A stretch of 64,000 bases of DNA from positions 8,621 through 72,620 of the forward strand of contig DATMGK010000063.1 in NCBI GenBank assembly GCA_035555595.1, given 5' to 3'. Under the pieces are notes generated by a model. It had not been told where the DNA came from. It searched no databases and worked only from the letters and a program-made list of their open reading frames with translations. Positions 7,043 through 16,777 of the stretch are shown here, piece after piece. The DNA comes from Croceibacterium_A sp035555595. Its GTDB lineage: Bacteria; Pseudomonadota; Alphaproteobacteria; Sphingomonadales; Sphingomonadaceae. The position numbers were made by a program, and so were the translations under genes. Within the stretch, counting starts at the first letter, position 1. Each line of letters opens with the position of its first letter.

Positions 7043-9502
7043 TCACGGCTCTTCACCGTCTCCATCCGTCCGCATCGCCTCGGCAGCAAGCGTTTCCGCC
7101 TCAAGCAGCAGTTCCTCGTCAATTGCGCCTTGCGGCAGGCTTTCCCGGCCAATCATCACCATCACCGGCACTGCCAGCGGGCTCACGCGGTCAAGCTGGA
7201 CATGGACCAGCCGCCCCGCCGCTGAATCGAGCAGATCGCCCAGCCGCCCCACATCGGTCATTCGCGCCCGCGCATCCGCCCATGCAGCCTCGATCAGGAT
7301 ATGATCGGGCTCATATTTGCGCAGGACATCGTAAATCAGGTCGGTGGAGAACGTGACCTGACGTCCGCTCTTTCGCCCGGAGGGACCCCGGCCCGGCTGT
7401 TGTCGCTCCACAAGGCCAGAAATGACCGCCACCTCGCGGAATGCCCGGCGCAGCAGATACGATCCCGTCACCCAGTCGACGAATTCATGCGCAAGGATGT
7501 CCGGCGACAGCAGCGGTGCTGGATCCGCCACCGGCTTCAATCCCCATACCGCCAGCGAATAATCATTGGCGACGAAACCTCCCGGTAGCAGGCCCCGCTC
7601 CTCCATCCGCTGCGTAATCAACATGCCGAGCGATTGGTTCGCGTTCCACCCGGTGAAAGTATAATAGACGGTGTAGTGCCTCCCCGCGTGTGGGAAGCTT
7701 TCCACCAGCAGACTGTCGGGCCCCGGCATGCGGGACCGCCAGTCCTGCACCTCCAGCCATTCGCGCACATCATCGGGAAATCGCGCCCATCCCGCGCGAT
7801 CGACCAGCAGTTCCCGCACCCGCCCTGCAAGGTGCGTGGTCAGCGGCAGGCGCAGGCCTGTGTAGCTGGGTATCGTTGCCGATCGCCGCGCCGCGCGAAC
7901 CACCAGATCCAGATCACGCAGCAATTCCACTTCCAGATCCATACCCGCGAACCGGAAGGTATCGCCGACACGGAGCGACGCAGCGAATTGCTCCTCCACC
8001 TTGCCCAGCGATCGACCGTTGCGGAAACGGATTTCGATCATTTCCGAATCAACGATGATTCCGGCGTTAATCCGGTGCCGCTGAGCCTGTTCCGGGTGAG
8101 ATAGCCGCCATATACCGTGCGGATCGCGCACAATACGCCTGAACCTGTCATAGGCGCGCAGCGCATATCCCCCGGTAGCGACGAATGACAGCACGCGCTG
8201 CCACCCTTCCTCATCCAACCAGGCATAGGCGAGTGAAGACCGCACCTCGGCCAGCAACGCCGCTTCATCGAACGGCGCGGCGCAGGCGCATGCCATCACA
8301 TGCTGGGCCAGCACATCCAGCCCACCGGGGCGGAAGTCCTCACCGTCCCGCTGTCCTTCATCCACCGCGTCCTTGGCGGCAGTGGCTTCCAGAAATTCAA
8401 ACCGGTTACCCGGCACCAGCAGCGCCCGGCTCGGCTGGTCGAGCCGGTGGTTCGCCCGGCCGATGCGTTGCAGCAGACGGCTCGACCCCTTGGGCGCGCC
8501 CATCTGCACCACACAATCGATATCGCCCCAGTCTACACCCAGATCGAGGCTGGCCGTGGCCACCAGCGCCCGCAGTTCGCCGCGCGCCATTGCCCCTTCG
8601 ACCTTGCGCCGGGCCTCCCGGCTCAATGATCCGTGATGGATCGCGATCGGCAGGTTGTCCTCGTTGGCGTTCCACAGTTCCTGAAAGATGTATTCCGCCA
8701 GAAAGCGGGTGTTGGTGAATACCAGCGTGGTGCGGTTGGTCTTTATCAGTCGATAGAGTTGGGGAATCGCCCAGATCGCGGCGTGGCCGCCCCACGGCAC
8801 ACGCTCCTCCTCGGGCAGGAGTATCTCCACTTCCGGTGGCGCGCCCTTCTCCCCCTCCACGAGTTGCACCGCATCGATATCGCCCCACGGCGCCAGCCAA
8901 CCCCGGAACGCCTCCGGATCGGCGACGGTGGCGGATAGCGCCGCGCGCTGCATGCCCGGCGCGATCGCCTGCAATCGCGACAGGGCCAGCGCCAGCAGAT
9001 CGCCACGCTTGCCAGTGGCGAAGGCATGCACTTCGTCCACCACGACGCGCCGCAAGCCCGCGAACAGTTCAAAACTGTCAGGATAGCTCAGCAACAGGGA
9101 AAGGGATTCGGGCGTGGTCAGCAGCACATGGGGCGGACGGCTGAACTGCCGCCGCTTCCGGTCTGAAGGCGTATCACCGCTGCGCGTCTCGATGCGGATC
9201 GGCAGGCCGATTTCCTGCACGGGAGCCAGCAGATTGCGCTGCACGTCATGCGCCAGCGCCTTCAGCGGCGAGATGTAGAGGGTATGCAGCCCGTCAGGCG
9301 GGCTGGACGCGCGACTGGGGCAGAACGCCGCCAGCGTGGGCAGAAACCCGGCCAGCGTCTTACCTGCCCCCGTATCCGCCACCAGCAACGCATGTAGCCC
9401 CGCATCCGACGACGCGAGCATTTCAAGCTGGTGCCGCCGCGGCCGCCAGCCACGGCTGGCAAACCAGCCGGTGATTTCAGATGGGAGCGAGGAATCGCTC
9501 AT
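7043..9502 (-). CDS. Lhr-type DEXH helicase (ligase-associated DNA damage response family)
   Basis: 819 residues from the ATG at 9502; the reading frame is open 29 codons further upstream but that part does not look like helicase. Helicase motifs in order: Walker A VADTGAGKT (about 50), DEVHAFATGKRG (motif II, DEVH), LSATVADPE (motif III), the second RecA domain with TNTRFLAEYIFQ and HHGSLSR, then QRIGRANHR (motif VI). A long C-terminal region, as in Lhr core proteins, follows. Family members in other bacteria are often encoded with an ATP-dependent ligase and a metallo-beta-lactamase exonuclease; neither partner is adjacent here. A role in DNA repair is inferred from the family. Confidence 0.88.
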   Translation of the reverse strand: MSDSSLPSEITGWFASRGWRPRRHQLEMLASSDAGLHALLVADTGAGKTLAGFLPTLAAFCPSRASSPPDGLHTLYISPLKALAHDVQRNLLAPVQEIGLPIRIETRSGDTPSDRKRRQFSRPPHVLLTTPESLSLLLSYPDSFELFAGLRRVVVDEVHAFATGKRGDLLALALSRLQAIAPGMQRAALSATVADPEAFRGWLAPWGDIDAVQLVEGEKGAPPEVEILLPEEERVPWGGHAAIWAIPQLYRLIKTNRTTLVFTNTRFLAEYIFQELWNANEDNLPIAIHHGSLSREARRKVEGAMARGELRALVATASLDLGVDWGDIDCVVQMGAPKGSSRLLQRIGRANHRLDQPSRALLVPGNRFEFLEATAAKDAVDEGQRDGEDFRPGGLDVLAQHVMACACAAPFDEAALLAEVRSSLAYAWLDEEGWQRVLSFVATGGYALRAYDRFRRIVRDPHGIWRLSHPEQAQRHRINAGIIVDSEMIEIRFRNGRSLGKVEEQFAASLRVGDTFRFAGMDLEVELLRDLDLVVRAARRSATIPSYTGLRLPLTTHLAGRVRELLVDRAGWARFPDDVREWLEVQDWRSRMPGPDSLLVESFPHAGRHYTVYYTFTGWNANQSLGMLITQRMEERGLLPGGFVANDYSLAVWGLKPVADPAPLLSPDILAHEFVDWVTGSYLLRRAFREVAVISGLVERQQPGRGPSGRKSGRQVTFSTDLIYDVLRKYEPDHILIEAAWADARARMTDVGRLGDLLDSAAGRLVHVQLDRVSPLAVPVMVMIGRESLPQGAIDEELLLEAETLAAEAMRTDGDGEEP

Positions 9503-9560
9503 GCCTGTGAACCTAGGCCGTGCGCGCCGGGGCGGCAACGGCGGGCAGGCCGCCTTTCGC

Positions 9561-9686
9561 CTAGATGACGCGTTCGCCCGCTTCGCCAACGGATTCGATA
9601 TCGCGCCCGATACCCTTCACCGTGTTGCACGCGCTGAGGGCCGAAAGCGTAATGGCCAGAGAAGCAGCGATGACGATCCGCAGCAT
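9561..9686 (-). CDS. Entericidin A/B-like small lipoprotein
   Basis: 41 residues, found by reading the minus strand from the ATG at 9686, with AGGAGA about six bases upstream. The sequence starts MLRIVIAASLAITLSALSAC, a lipoprotein signal with lipobox LSAC, followed by NTVKGIGRDIESVGEAG. That is the typical entericidin pattern, Cys-NTxxGxGxDI. Such peptides sit in the envelope as small lipoproteins; in enteric bacteria they form an antidote/toxin pair, but here there is only one copy, so no toxin-antitoxin role is claimed. Confidence 0.85.
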   Translation of the reverse strand: MLRIVIAASLAITLSALSACNTVKGIGRDIESVGEAGERVI

Positions 9687-9755
9687 GGAAAATCTCCTGT
9701 TAACCCTTTTCCAGTGCCCTGTTCCGGCTGCACGCTCAAGCCCGCATGCAGGTTC

Positions 9756-10604
9756 TCACGCGAACAGTTGCAGGCGCGCCAGATCCGCTGGGTCCAGAGG
9801 CAGCCTGAAGCGGGTGAAAAGCAATTCCTGATAGCCCGGTAGCCCGTCGATATCCGCCTTCTGGCTTTCCCCATCGTCCACAATCGAAAGCGATCGGTCT
9901 GACAGGCTGGCGAAGCCCAATGGCAACGCAATGGTGACGATATGCAGCGTAGTGAAGCGCGTATCCGGCGCGGTAGAGGTCCAATGATTGGCCAATGCCA
10001 GATCGCTGGCCGACACATCCGTCAAATCAAAGCTGTATTGCGACTGCCAGCCGGTCGCGGGGGCATCACCGCCGCCAAACGCCGCACCCGGTCCCATGCG
10101 TTCCAGCAGCCATTCGCCGCTGAAAGAACCGGGTTCTCCGATACGCCGCAGTCGATGGCTGGCACCATCGGGAGATGTCGCCATGGAACCATCCGCCAGT
10201 GGCAGCGGGGGGACGTAGCTGCCGCCAAATCCCACATCCGCAATCCATGCCTGCCCGGCGATGTCGGCCAGCAGCAGCATGTGAGTACGTGGCGGATGAT
10301 CGTCACCCGGCCCACGCCCCATCTGGACCCGCGCCAGCAAAGGGCGGTTGGGCACGCCCATCTGCGCCAGCATGTCGGCGAACACACGGTTTTGCTCGAA
10401 ACAGTAACCGCCCCGCTGCCGCGTCACCAGTTTGTCGAAAGCACTTGCGCTGTCGATGCGGATCGCGCGCCCGAGATGGATATCGAGGTTTTCGAACGGA
10501 ATCGAAAGCCTGTGCGCCCGTTGCAAGGTCGCCAACCCGGCTGGATCAGGCGCGGGTGCGCGGGCCAGACCGATCCGTTCCAGATAATTGGCCAGTTGGC
10601 TCAC
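9756..10604 (-). CDS. nat: Arylamine N-acetyltransferase
   Basis: 282 residues from the GTG at 10604, seven bases after the pgm stop; the open frame continues into pgm but the family begins about here. The catalytic triad is visible as Cys68 (RGGYCFEQN), His108 (PPRTHMLLL) and Asp123 (WIADVGFGG). The enzyme moves an acetyl group from acetyl-CoA to arylamines or hydrazines. It is the last gene of the leftward chain mipZ-J protein-pgm-nat, so it is probably co-transcribed and weakly translated from its GTG. Confidence 0.92.
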   Translation of the reverse strand: MSQLANYLERIGLARAPAPDPAGLATLQRAHRLSIPFENLDIHLGRAIRIDSASAFDKLVTRQRGGYCFEQNRVFADMLAQMGVPNRPLLARVQMGRGPGDDHPPRTHMLLLADIAGQAWIADVGFGGSYVPPLPLADGSMATSPDGASHRLRRIGEPGSFSGEWLLERMGPGAAFGGGDAPATGWQSQYSFDLTDVSASDLALANHWTSTAPDTRFTTLHIVTIALPLGFASLSDRSLSIVDDGESQKADIDGLPGYQELLFTRFRLPLDPADLARLQLFA

Positions 10605-10611
10605 GCCCTGA

Positions 10612-12027
10612 TCAGTGCCCTGCCTGCGGCCCCCGCTCAAGCCCCGAAGCGGCCAGTTGCGCGTCGATCTGGGCCAAAAGCCGATCCAGCCCTTCCTGCG
10701 TGAAGCTTTCCGCACGGGCGACCAGCACGTCCTGCGTGTTGGATGCGCGCAGCAGCCACCAGCCATCGGGCGTCGTCACCCGCACGCCATCCGTATCGTC
10801 CACCTTGATGTCATCCGGAGCATCAGGGGCGGCGAGACGCTGCTTCACCTCTTCGATGGCGGCGAACTTGCGGCTTTCATCCACCTGAAAGCGCAATTCC
10901 GGCGTATTGAGCATGGCGGGCATCGCGCCGCGCAGTTCCGTGACCGATTTGTCCAGCCGCGCGGAGGCGGCGATCAGGCGCACGGCGGCATAAAGCGCGT
11001 CGTCGTAGCCGTAATAAGTGTCCGCGAAGAAGATGTGCCCGCTCATTTCCCCGGCCAGCGGGGCATGAGTTTCCTTCATTTTGGATTTGATCAGGCTGTG
11101 CCCAGTCTTCCACATCAGCGGCTTGCCGCCCAGTTCAGCCACGCGGTCGAACAGCGCCCGGCTGGCCTTCACATCGGCGATAACCGTCGCGCCCGGCTGC
11201 TGCCGCAGCAGATCTTCCGCATAGATCATCAGCAACTGGTCGCCCCAGATCACACGGCCCTGCCCGTCGATCGCGCCGATCCGGTCACCATCACCGTCGA
11301 AAGCGATACCGAAATCGAGGTTCTTGTCCGCGACGAGCCGCCGCAGATCCTCCAGGTTTTCCGGCACAGTGGGATCGGGATGATGATTGGGGAAATTGCC
11401 ATCGACATCGGTGAACAACGTGTGATGTTCGCCCGGAAGGCGGGCGACGAGCTTTTCAAGGGCGGGCCCGGCCGCGCCGTTTCCGGCATCCCAGCCGATC
11501 CGCAAGGACGCCAGTTGCGCGGGATCGATCCCGTCCAGCCCGGCGATCAGCGCATCGATATAGGCGCCCATCACGTCGGCACGGCTGGTTTCGCCCGTAC
11601 CATCGGCCCAATCGCCAGCTTCCGCCAGACGGCCGATTTCCTGAATCTGCGGGCCAAAGAACGGGCGGCCCTGAAGCACCATCTTGAAGCCGTTGTAATT
11701 GGCGGGATTGTGGCTGCCGGTTATCTGAACGCCGCCATCAACCTCTTCCGCTGAAGCTTCCGCGAAATAGAGCATCGGCGTGGGCCCCATCCCGATGCGG
11801 CGCACGTCACAGCCCGAGGCCGTCAGCCCTTCAATCAGCGCGTGTTCCAGCATCGGGGAACTGATCCGCCCGTCATACCCGACCGCCACCAGCCGCCCGC
11901 CGGCGCGCCGCAGCAGCGTGCCGAAACCCCGCCCAATCGCGCGCGCATCATCGGGGCCGAGCGTTTCTCCGATAATGCCGCGGATATCGTATTCGCGAAG
12001 GATAGTGGGGTCGAACCGGTGGCTCAT
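10612..12027 (-). CDS. Phosphomannomutase/phosphoglucomutase
   Basis: 471 residues of the alpha-D-phosphohexomutase family, which interconverts hexose 1- and 6-phosphates for polysaccharide precursors. Landmarks in order: REYDIRG at the N-terminus, the active-site loop TGSHNPANYNGFK (phospho-Ser), the metal loop FDGDGDRIGAID, the sugar-binding GEMSGHIFF and the phosphate-binding RASNTQD near the end. AGAGGAGA precedes the ATG inside the upstream J-protein gene; the two overlap by ATGA, indicating translational coupling. Both PMM and PGM activity are usual in this bacterial clade (AlgC-like). Confidence 0.93.
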   Translation of the reverse strand: MSHRFDPTILREYDIRGIIGETLGPDDARAIGRGFGTLLRRAGGRLVAVGYDGRISSPMLEHALIEGLTASGCDVRRIGMGPTPMLYFAEASAEEVDGGVQITGSHNPANYNGFKMVLQGRPFFGPQIQEIGRLAEAGDWADGTGETSRADVMGAYIDALIAGLDGIDPAQLASLRIGWDAGNGAAGPALEKLVARLPGEHHTLFTDVDGNFPNHHPDPTVPENLEDLRRLVADKNLDFGIAFDGDGDRIGAIDGQGRVIWGDQLLMIYAEDLLRQQPGATVIADVKASRALFDRVAELGGKPLMWKTGHSLIKSKMKETHAPLAGEMSGHIFFADTYYGYDDALYAAVRLIAASARLDKSVTELRGAMPAMLNTPELRFQVDESRKFAAIEEVKQRLAAPDAPDDIKVDDTDGVRVTTPDGWWLLRASNTQDVLVARAESFTQEGLDRLLAQIDAQLAASGLERGPQAGH

Positions 12028-12320
12028 GAAATCTCCTCTGATCTGCCGTCTGACAGTTCGCCGAGCAATAAATCCCGGGCTGCGTTCGCCTCGTGCACCT
12101 GCCCGCTCGTGCCGCCCCGGTCCGGATGGACGATAGCCAGCAGCCGTTTATGAGCCGTAACGATATCCTCACGCGAGGCAGCCGACGAAACGCCGAGCAG
12201 CTTGCGCGCCCGGGACACAGCGTGAGCGCGCGTCGCCCGCTTCGGTTCCCACGGCCATCGCCCCGTGATCAGCTTCCAGCCGAACACGATCGCCACAGCG
12301 ATGGCGACAAGCTTGCCCAT
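12024..12320 (-). CDS. Membrane-anchored J-domain protein
   Basis: 98 residues. One N-terminal hydrophobic segment (residues 3-15, LVAIAVAIVFGWK) is followed by a C-terminal J-like domain (about 37-93) with the signature HPDRGG preceded by REDIVTAHKRLLAIV. The layout resembles TIM14/Pam18-type J proteins, which recruit Hsp70 to a membrane. Its ATG overlaps the mipZ stop (TGATG) and its stop overlaps the pgm start (ATGA), so it is in the middle of a coupled operon. A chaperone link to MipZ is possible but is only inference from position. Confidence 0.85.
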   Translation of the reverse strand: MGKLVAIAVAIVFGWKLITGRWPWEPKRATRAHAVSRARKLLGVSSAASREDIVTAHKRLLAIVHPDRGGTSGQVHEANAARDLLLGELSDGRSEEIS

Positions 12321-13141
12321 CAGGCCGCCGCGCTGGCGGACGGGGCGGCGCGCGCCATCGACGAAACGACGGGGAGGTTCAGGTTTGCCACCAGCCCGCG
12401 CAGTTCCTGCCGGGCGACGAGATGGCTGGTGCCCAATTCACCCAGTTGGCCCCTGTCCAGCAGGGTCAGCCCGGAGGGGAACAGCTCACGATAGATCACA
12501 CGTTCCGACAAACCGTGCGACACGCGGAAACCCACACGCTTCGACAGTTCGGTAAGCGCCTGATCGATGCGCCGCTGGTTGCGCGCATCGACGTGCTGGA
12601 CACGGTTGCGCACCACCACCCAGTCCATCTCGCGCCGTCCTTCGCGTATCTGCTTGAGCGCACGGCTCTTGCGCGCTTCCCAGATCAGTTCCGCATAGAA
12701 GCTGAGGCGGCGAACCTTGAAAGTTTCCGCATCGACCTGCCCGATCAGGTCAAAATCGACGAAGCTGTCGTTCATCGGCGTGACCAGCGTATCCGCCTGT
12801 GTCGCCACATGGCGGGCCAGCGGATCGTCACGGCCGGGCGTATCGAAAATCAGGAAATCCGCGCCTTCGGCCAGCGCCTCCGCCTCTGCCTCAAGCGCGG
12901 CGATATCGTCACCACTGAACACGCCGAAGCTGGGCACCGGCAGATCGATGCCGCGCCGCTGCTGAGTCTCCGCGCGATTTTCGAAATAGCGATAGAGCGT
13001 GCGCTGGCGCGGATCGAGATCCATCGCGACCACTTTCGCGCCCTGATAGGCCAATGCCACCGCGACGTGGACGGCAGTGGTGGATTTGCCCGTGCCCCCC
13101 TTTTCATTGGCAAAAACGATGCGATGCGGCGCGGACAGCAC
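12320..13141 (-). CDS. mipZ: Division-plane positioning ATPase MipZ
   Basis: 273 residues of the ParA/MinD-like family. The deviant Walker A motif is EKGGTGKSTTAVHV (about residues 13-26), with VVAMDLDPRQRTLYRYF after it and FDTPGRDDPLARHVA as the Walker B region. In Caulobacter, MipZ forms gradients from ParB-bound poles and blocks FtsZ assembly away from midcell; the conserved sequence supports the same role here. The start is a GTG at 13141. It is divergent from panC and heads the operon mipZ-J protein-pgm-nat. Confidence 0.93.
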   Translation of the reverse strand: MLSAPHRIVFANEKGGTGKSTTAVHVAVALAYQGAKVVAMDLDPRQRTLYRYFENRAETQQRRGIDLPVPSFGVFSGDDIAALEAEAEALAEGADFLIFDTPGRDDPLARHVATQADTLVTPMNDSFVDFDLIGQVDAETFKVRRLSFYAELIWEARKSRALKQIREGRREMDWVVVRNRVQHVDARNQRRIDQALTELSKRVGFRVSHGLSERVIYRELFPSGLTLLDRGQLGELGTSHLVARQELRGLVANLNLPVVSSMARAAPSASAAA

Positions 13142-13215
13142 GTGTGGCGGACTTTCTCTGATAGCGTCAGGCGTCTATTGCGCCTGCGAACCCGTCTTAT
13201 CGGAGCCCTGCCTAC

Positions 13216-14139
<924 letters not shown>

Positions 14140-14184
14140 GCTCTGCGGCCGCTTGCCATCGCTGGCTATCGCCCGTCAAGCGTA

Positions 14185-14790
14185 TCAGTTGTTGGGCGGC
14201 CCGCCATTTGCATCGCGCGCGTCTTCAGCAGGCGCATTTTCGGCTGGCGCGGCGACAATCACGGTAACGCGGCGGTTCGCTGCCCGGCCTTCTTCATCAG
14301 GCGTTCCATCGAGATGGGCGTTCGGGGCCACCGGGCGTTGTTCGCCCAATGCGATCACCTCTATTCGATCGCGAACGACACCTTTTTCCACCAGCCATTT
14401 GGCGACTGCCTCTGCCCGGCGGCGAGAGGCGCGCAGATTGGCATCGTCTGTTCCTGCTGAATCGGTATGGCCGCGCAATATGACGGGCCAGCCTTCCGCC
14501 AGTTGATCGGATCGGACCAGTTCCTCCAGCGCAGCAACAGCTTCTGCGTTCAGGCTATAGCCGCCATCGCCGAATGGAATCGTCACTTCCAGCGGGCTGA
14601 GCCGTTCCGTTTCCACCACTTCGGATGCCACTTCCGGGCGAATGATCGATGTTGGGGGCGTGATATCGGGTGTGGGGGAAGCGGTGGCTGCACTCCCGCC
14701 GCCCGTATCGGGTTCTGACGGTTGCTGATCGCGACAACCGGGCAACAGCAGGGCCGCCGTCACCCCTGCCACAGCAAGCATCCGTTTCAT
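14185..14790 (-). CDS. OmpA-family lipoprotein
   Basis: 201 residues from the ATG at 14790, with AAGGAG six bases upstream; a neighbouring ATG at 14793 and a GTG at 14805 are less well placed. Signal with lipobox LLPGC, then a low-complexity Thr/Pro linker (about residues 25-55) and a C-terminal OmpA-like peptidoglycan-binding domain (about 65-185) with RGHTDSAGTDDANLRASRRRA and AANRRVTV. The protein probably ties the outer membrane to the cell wall. It lies just after the antiporter gene, whose stop it nearly touches. Confidence 0.88.
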   Translation of the reverse strand: MKRMLAVAGVTAALLLPGCRDQQPSEPDTGGGSAATASPTPDITPPTSIIRPEVASEVVETERLSPLEVTIPFGDGGYSLNAEAVAALEELVRSDQLAEGWPVILRGHTDSAGTDDANLRASRRRAEAVAKWLVEKGVVRDRIEVIALGEQRPVAPNAHLDGTPDEEGRAANRRVTVIVAAPAENAPAEDARDANGGPPNN

Positions 14791-14801
14791 CATTCTCTCC
14801 T

Positions 14802-16640
14802 TCACTCCCCGGCGGCGCGCGCAGGCGATCTGGCGGCTTTCCGGGCAGTTCTTTTGGGCTGGGGCGGCGCGAAGGATATCACCGTGTCACCCGCCTTCGG
14901 CTCCGGCGCGGCGGCGTGGGTGAAGAAGCGCATCCGGCCATCCGGACGCAGCAGCAGCAGCATCGTCGCCCCTTCAGGCAGCGCCTCCTTCGCATCGGCC
15001 AGCGTGAACCTGTCCGACAGCTTCGTCTTGCGGAACACCCAGCCCCCTGCCTCGCGCCGCTCCACATCCTCCACCCCGAAACCGGAAGCGAACAGAGCCC
15101 GGCCGCGCAGTGAGGACGGTAGCCGGCGCGGATTATCGGACGTTTCTGCCTCGCCCAGCTGATAGACAGAATCGGTGCCGATCTCGGGCGCGAATTCGGA
15201 ACAGACCAGCGTGTTGTAAGCCTCGTTATCGGTGGCGGCGACGAGCACCTGGAACGGCGCGAGATCGAGGTTGTGTTCCGTCGCTTCGTTCAGGATTTCG
15301 CCGTGATAGGTGGGCAGCCCGGCGGCGCGGGCAGGTTTGAGCAGGCGCCAGCTCGAATCAACCACCATGACCGGCGTTCCCAGATCGTGCATCTCCTTCG
15401 CCAGGGCGATGGTCCAGGTATTGGCGCCCACGATCAGCAGGCCGGGCCGGGATTCGCCTTTCACTTTCAGCAGGCGCGCGGCCAGATCGATGGTGAAGCC
15501 GTGCGCGATGATCGTCGCCACCACCACCGCGAAACTGAGGCCGATCAGAATCGTGCCGTCGCCGTATCCCAGTTCCTCCAGACGCAACGCGAACAGGCCG
15601 GAGATCGCGACCATGACGATACCCCGAGGGGCGATCCATGCCAGGAACAGCCGCTCGTTCCACGGTATCTTGGTGAACAACAGGCTGACGAGGATCGTGA
15701 CGGGGCGCACCACGAACAGCAGCGCCAGCAGAAACGCGCCGAAGCGCCATTCGAAGTTGCGGAACTGGGCAAAATCCAGCGAAGCCGAAAGCAATACGAA
15801 GATGCCCGATACCAGCAGCACGGCGACGTTCTGCTTGAAGGGGTGGATACTGCGCAGCGAAGCGACATCCATGTTGGCGAGCGCGATACCCATCACCGTC
15901 ACCGCGACCAGCCCTGCTTCATGCTCGATCTGATTGCAGCCGACGAACACGCCGACGACCGCCACCAGCAGCACCGGCACCTTGAGGTATTCGGGCACGA
16001 AGCCGCGCGGGAAGCTCCACGCCACAGCGCGCGCCGCGGCATAGCCGATCACGCCCGCCAGCAGGGCGGCGATGATCATCGGCGGCACGACTTCGAACAT
16101 CGTCGCGCCATCGGCCGACAGGCGGAAATATTCGTAGGCGATCACGGCGAAGATCGCGCCCACCGGGTCGTTGACGATCGCTTCCCACCGGAGGACCGCG
16201 GCCGGACGCGGCTGCACGGTCGCCTGCCGCAACAGGGGCAGCACGACAGTAGGGCCGGTGACGACGAGGATACCGGCAAACAGGATCGCCACCGGCCAGA
16301 CCAGACCGGCGATATAGTAACAGGCCAGCGAGCCGAGCAGCCAGCCGAGCGGCGCGCCCAGGAACACCAGCCGCCACACACCTTCGCCGTATTTGCGGAA
16401 CTCGCGGAAATCGAGGCTCAGCCCGCCTTCGAACAGGATCAGGGCCACGCCGATGGCGATCATCGGTTCCAGCATCGGCCCGAAGGCCGCACGTGGATCG
16501 ATCAGATGCAGAACCGGGCCGGCCAGAAAACCGGCGGCCAGCATCAGTACGATCGCAGGCCAGCCGGTGCGCCAGGCGATCCACTGCGCGCCGATGCCAA
16601 GCACGCCGACGAGGGCGATTACGAGTGCCTGATGCTCCAT
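14802..16640 (-). CDS. Cation:proton antiporter with C-terminal TrkA/RCK-type domains
   Basis: 612 residues. The N-terminal two thirds (about 1-390) hold some 12 hydrophobic helices typical of Na+/H+ exchangers of the CPA families (for example AAGFLAGPVLHLI, ILFEGGLSLDF, VNDPVGAIFAVIAYE). The NDPVGA motif is the ion-binding region in NhaP-like proteins. A Rossmann-like TrkA-N segment follows (PGLLIVGANTWTIALAKEM, about 400-520), then a TrkA-C-like end. It exchanges monovalent cations for protons in the inner membrane, gated by nucleotide binding. The start ATG 16640 has no clear ribosome site. Confidence 0.88.
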   Translation of the reverse strand: MEHQALVIALVGVLGIGAQWIAWRTGWPAIVLMLAAGFLAGPVLHLIDPRAAFGPMLEPMIAIGVALILFEGGLSLDFREFRKYGEGVWRLVFLGAPLGWLLGSLACYYIAGLVWPVAILFAGILVVTGPTVVLPLLRQATVQPRPAAVLRWEAIVNDPVGAIFAVIAYEYFRLSADGATMFEVVPPMIIAALLAGVIGYAAARAVAWSFPRGFVPEYLKVPVLLVAVVGVFVGCNQIEHEAGLVAVTVMGIALANMDVASLRSIHPFKQNVAVLLVSGIFVLLSASLDFAQFRNFEWRFGAFLLALLFVVRPVTILVSLLFTKIPWNERLFLAWIAPRGIVMVAISGLFALRLEELGYGDGTILIGLSFAVVVATIIAHGFTIDLAARLLKVKGESRPGLLIVGANTWTIALAKEMHDLGTPVMVVDSSWRLLKPARAAGLPTYHGEILNEATEHNLDLAPFQVLVAATDNEAYNTLVCSEFAPEIGTDSVYQLGEAETSDNPRRLPSSLRGRALFASGFGVEDVERREAGGWVFRKTKLSDRFTLADAKEALPEGATMLLLLRPDGRMRFFTHAAAPEPKAGDTVISFAPPQPKRTARKAARSPARAAGE

Positions 16641-16777
16641 GGAATGGCCGATGGTTTCAGATTTGGCCCGGTTTGACAATGAACTGGCGGGGAAAACGGA
16701 CAGCCAGCGGGAACACGGTTGCCTCTGCCCCGGCGGCAGGCCACGTTTCGGCAGATAAGAATGGTGAGAGGAATGGA

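Noticed and set aside
6913..7152. 79-residue leftward frame after the helicase
   Set aside because: Its first part overlaps the helicase C-terminus in another frame; no support for initiation.
15273..16676. 467-residue open frame opposite the antiporter
   Set aside because: Antisense to membrane helices, giving a charged His/Asp-rich translation; not a gene.
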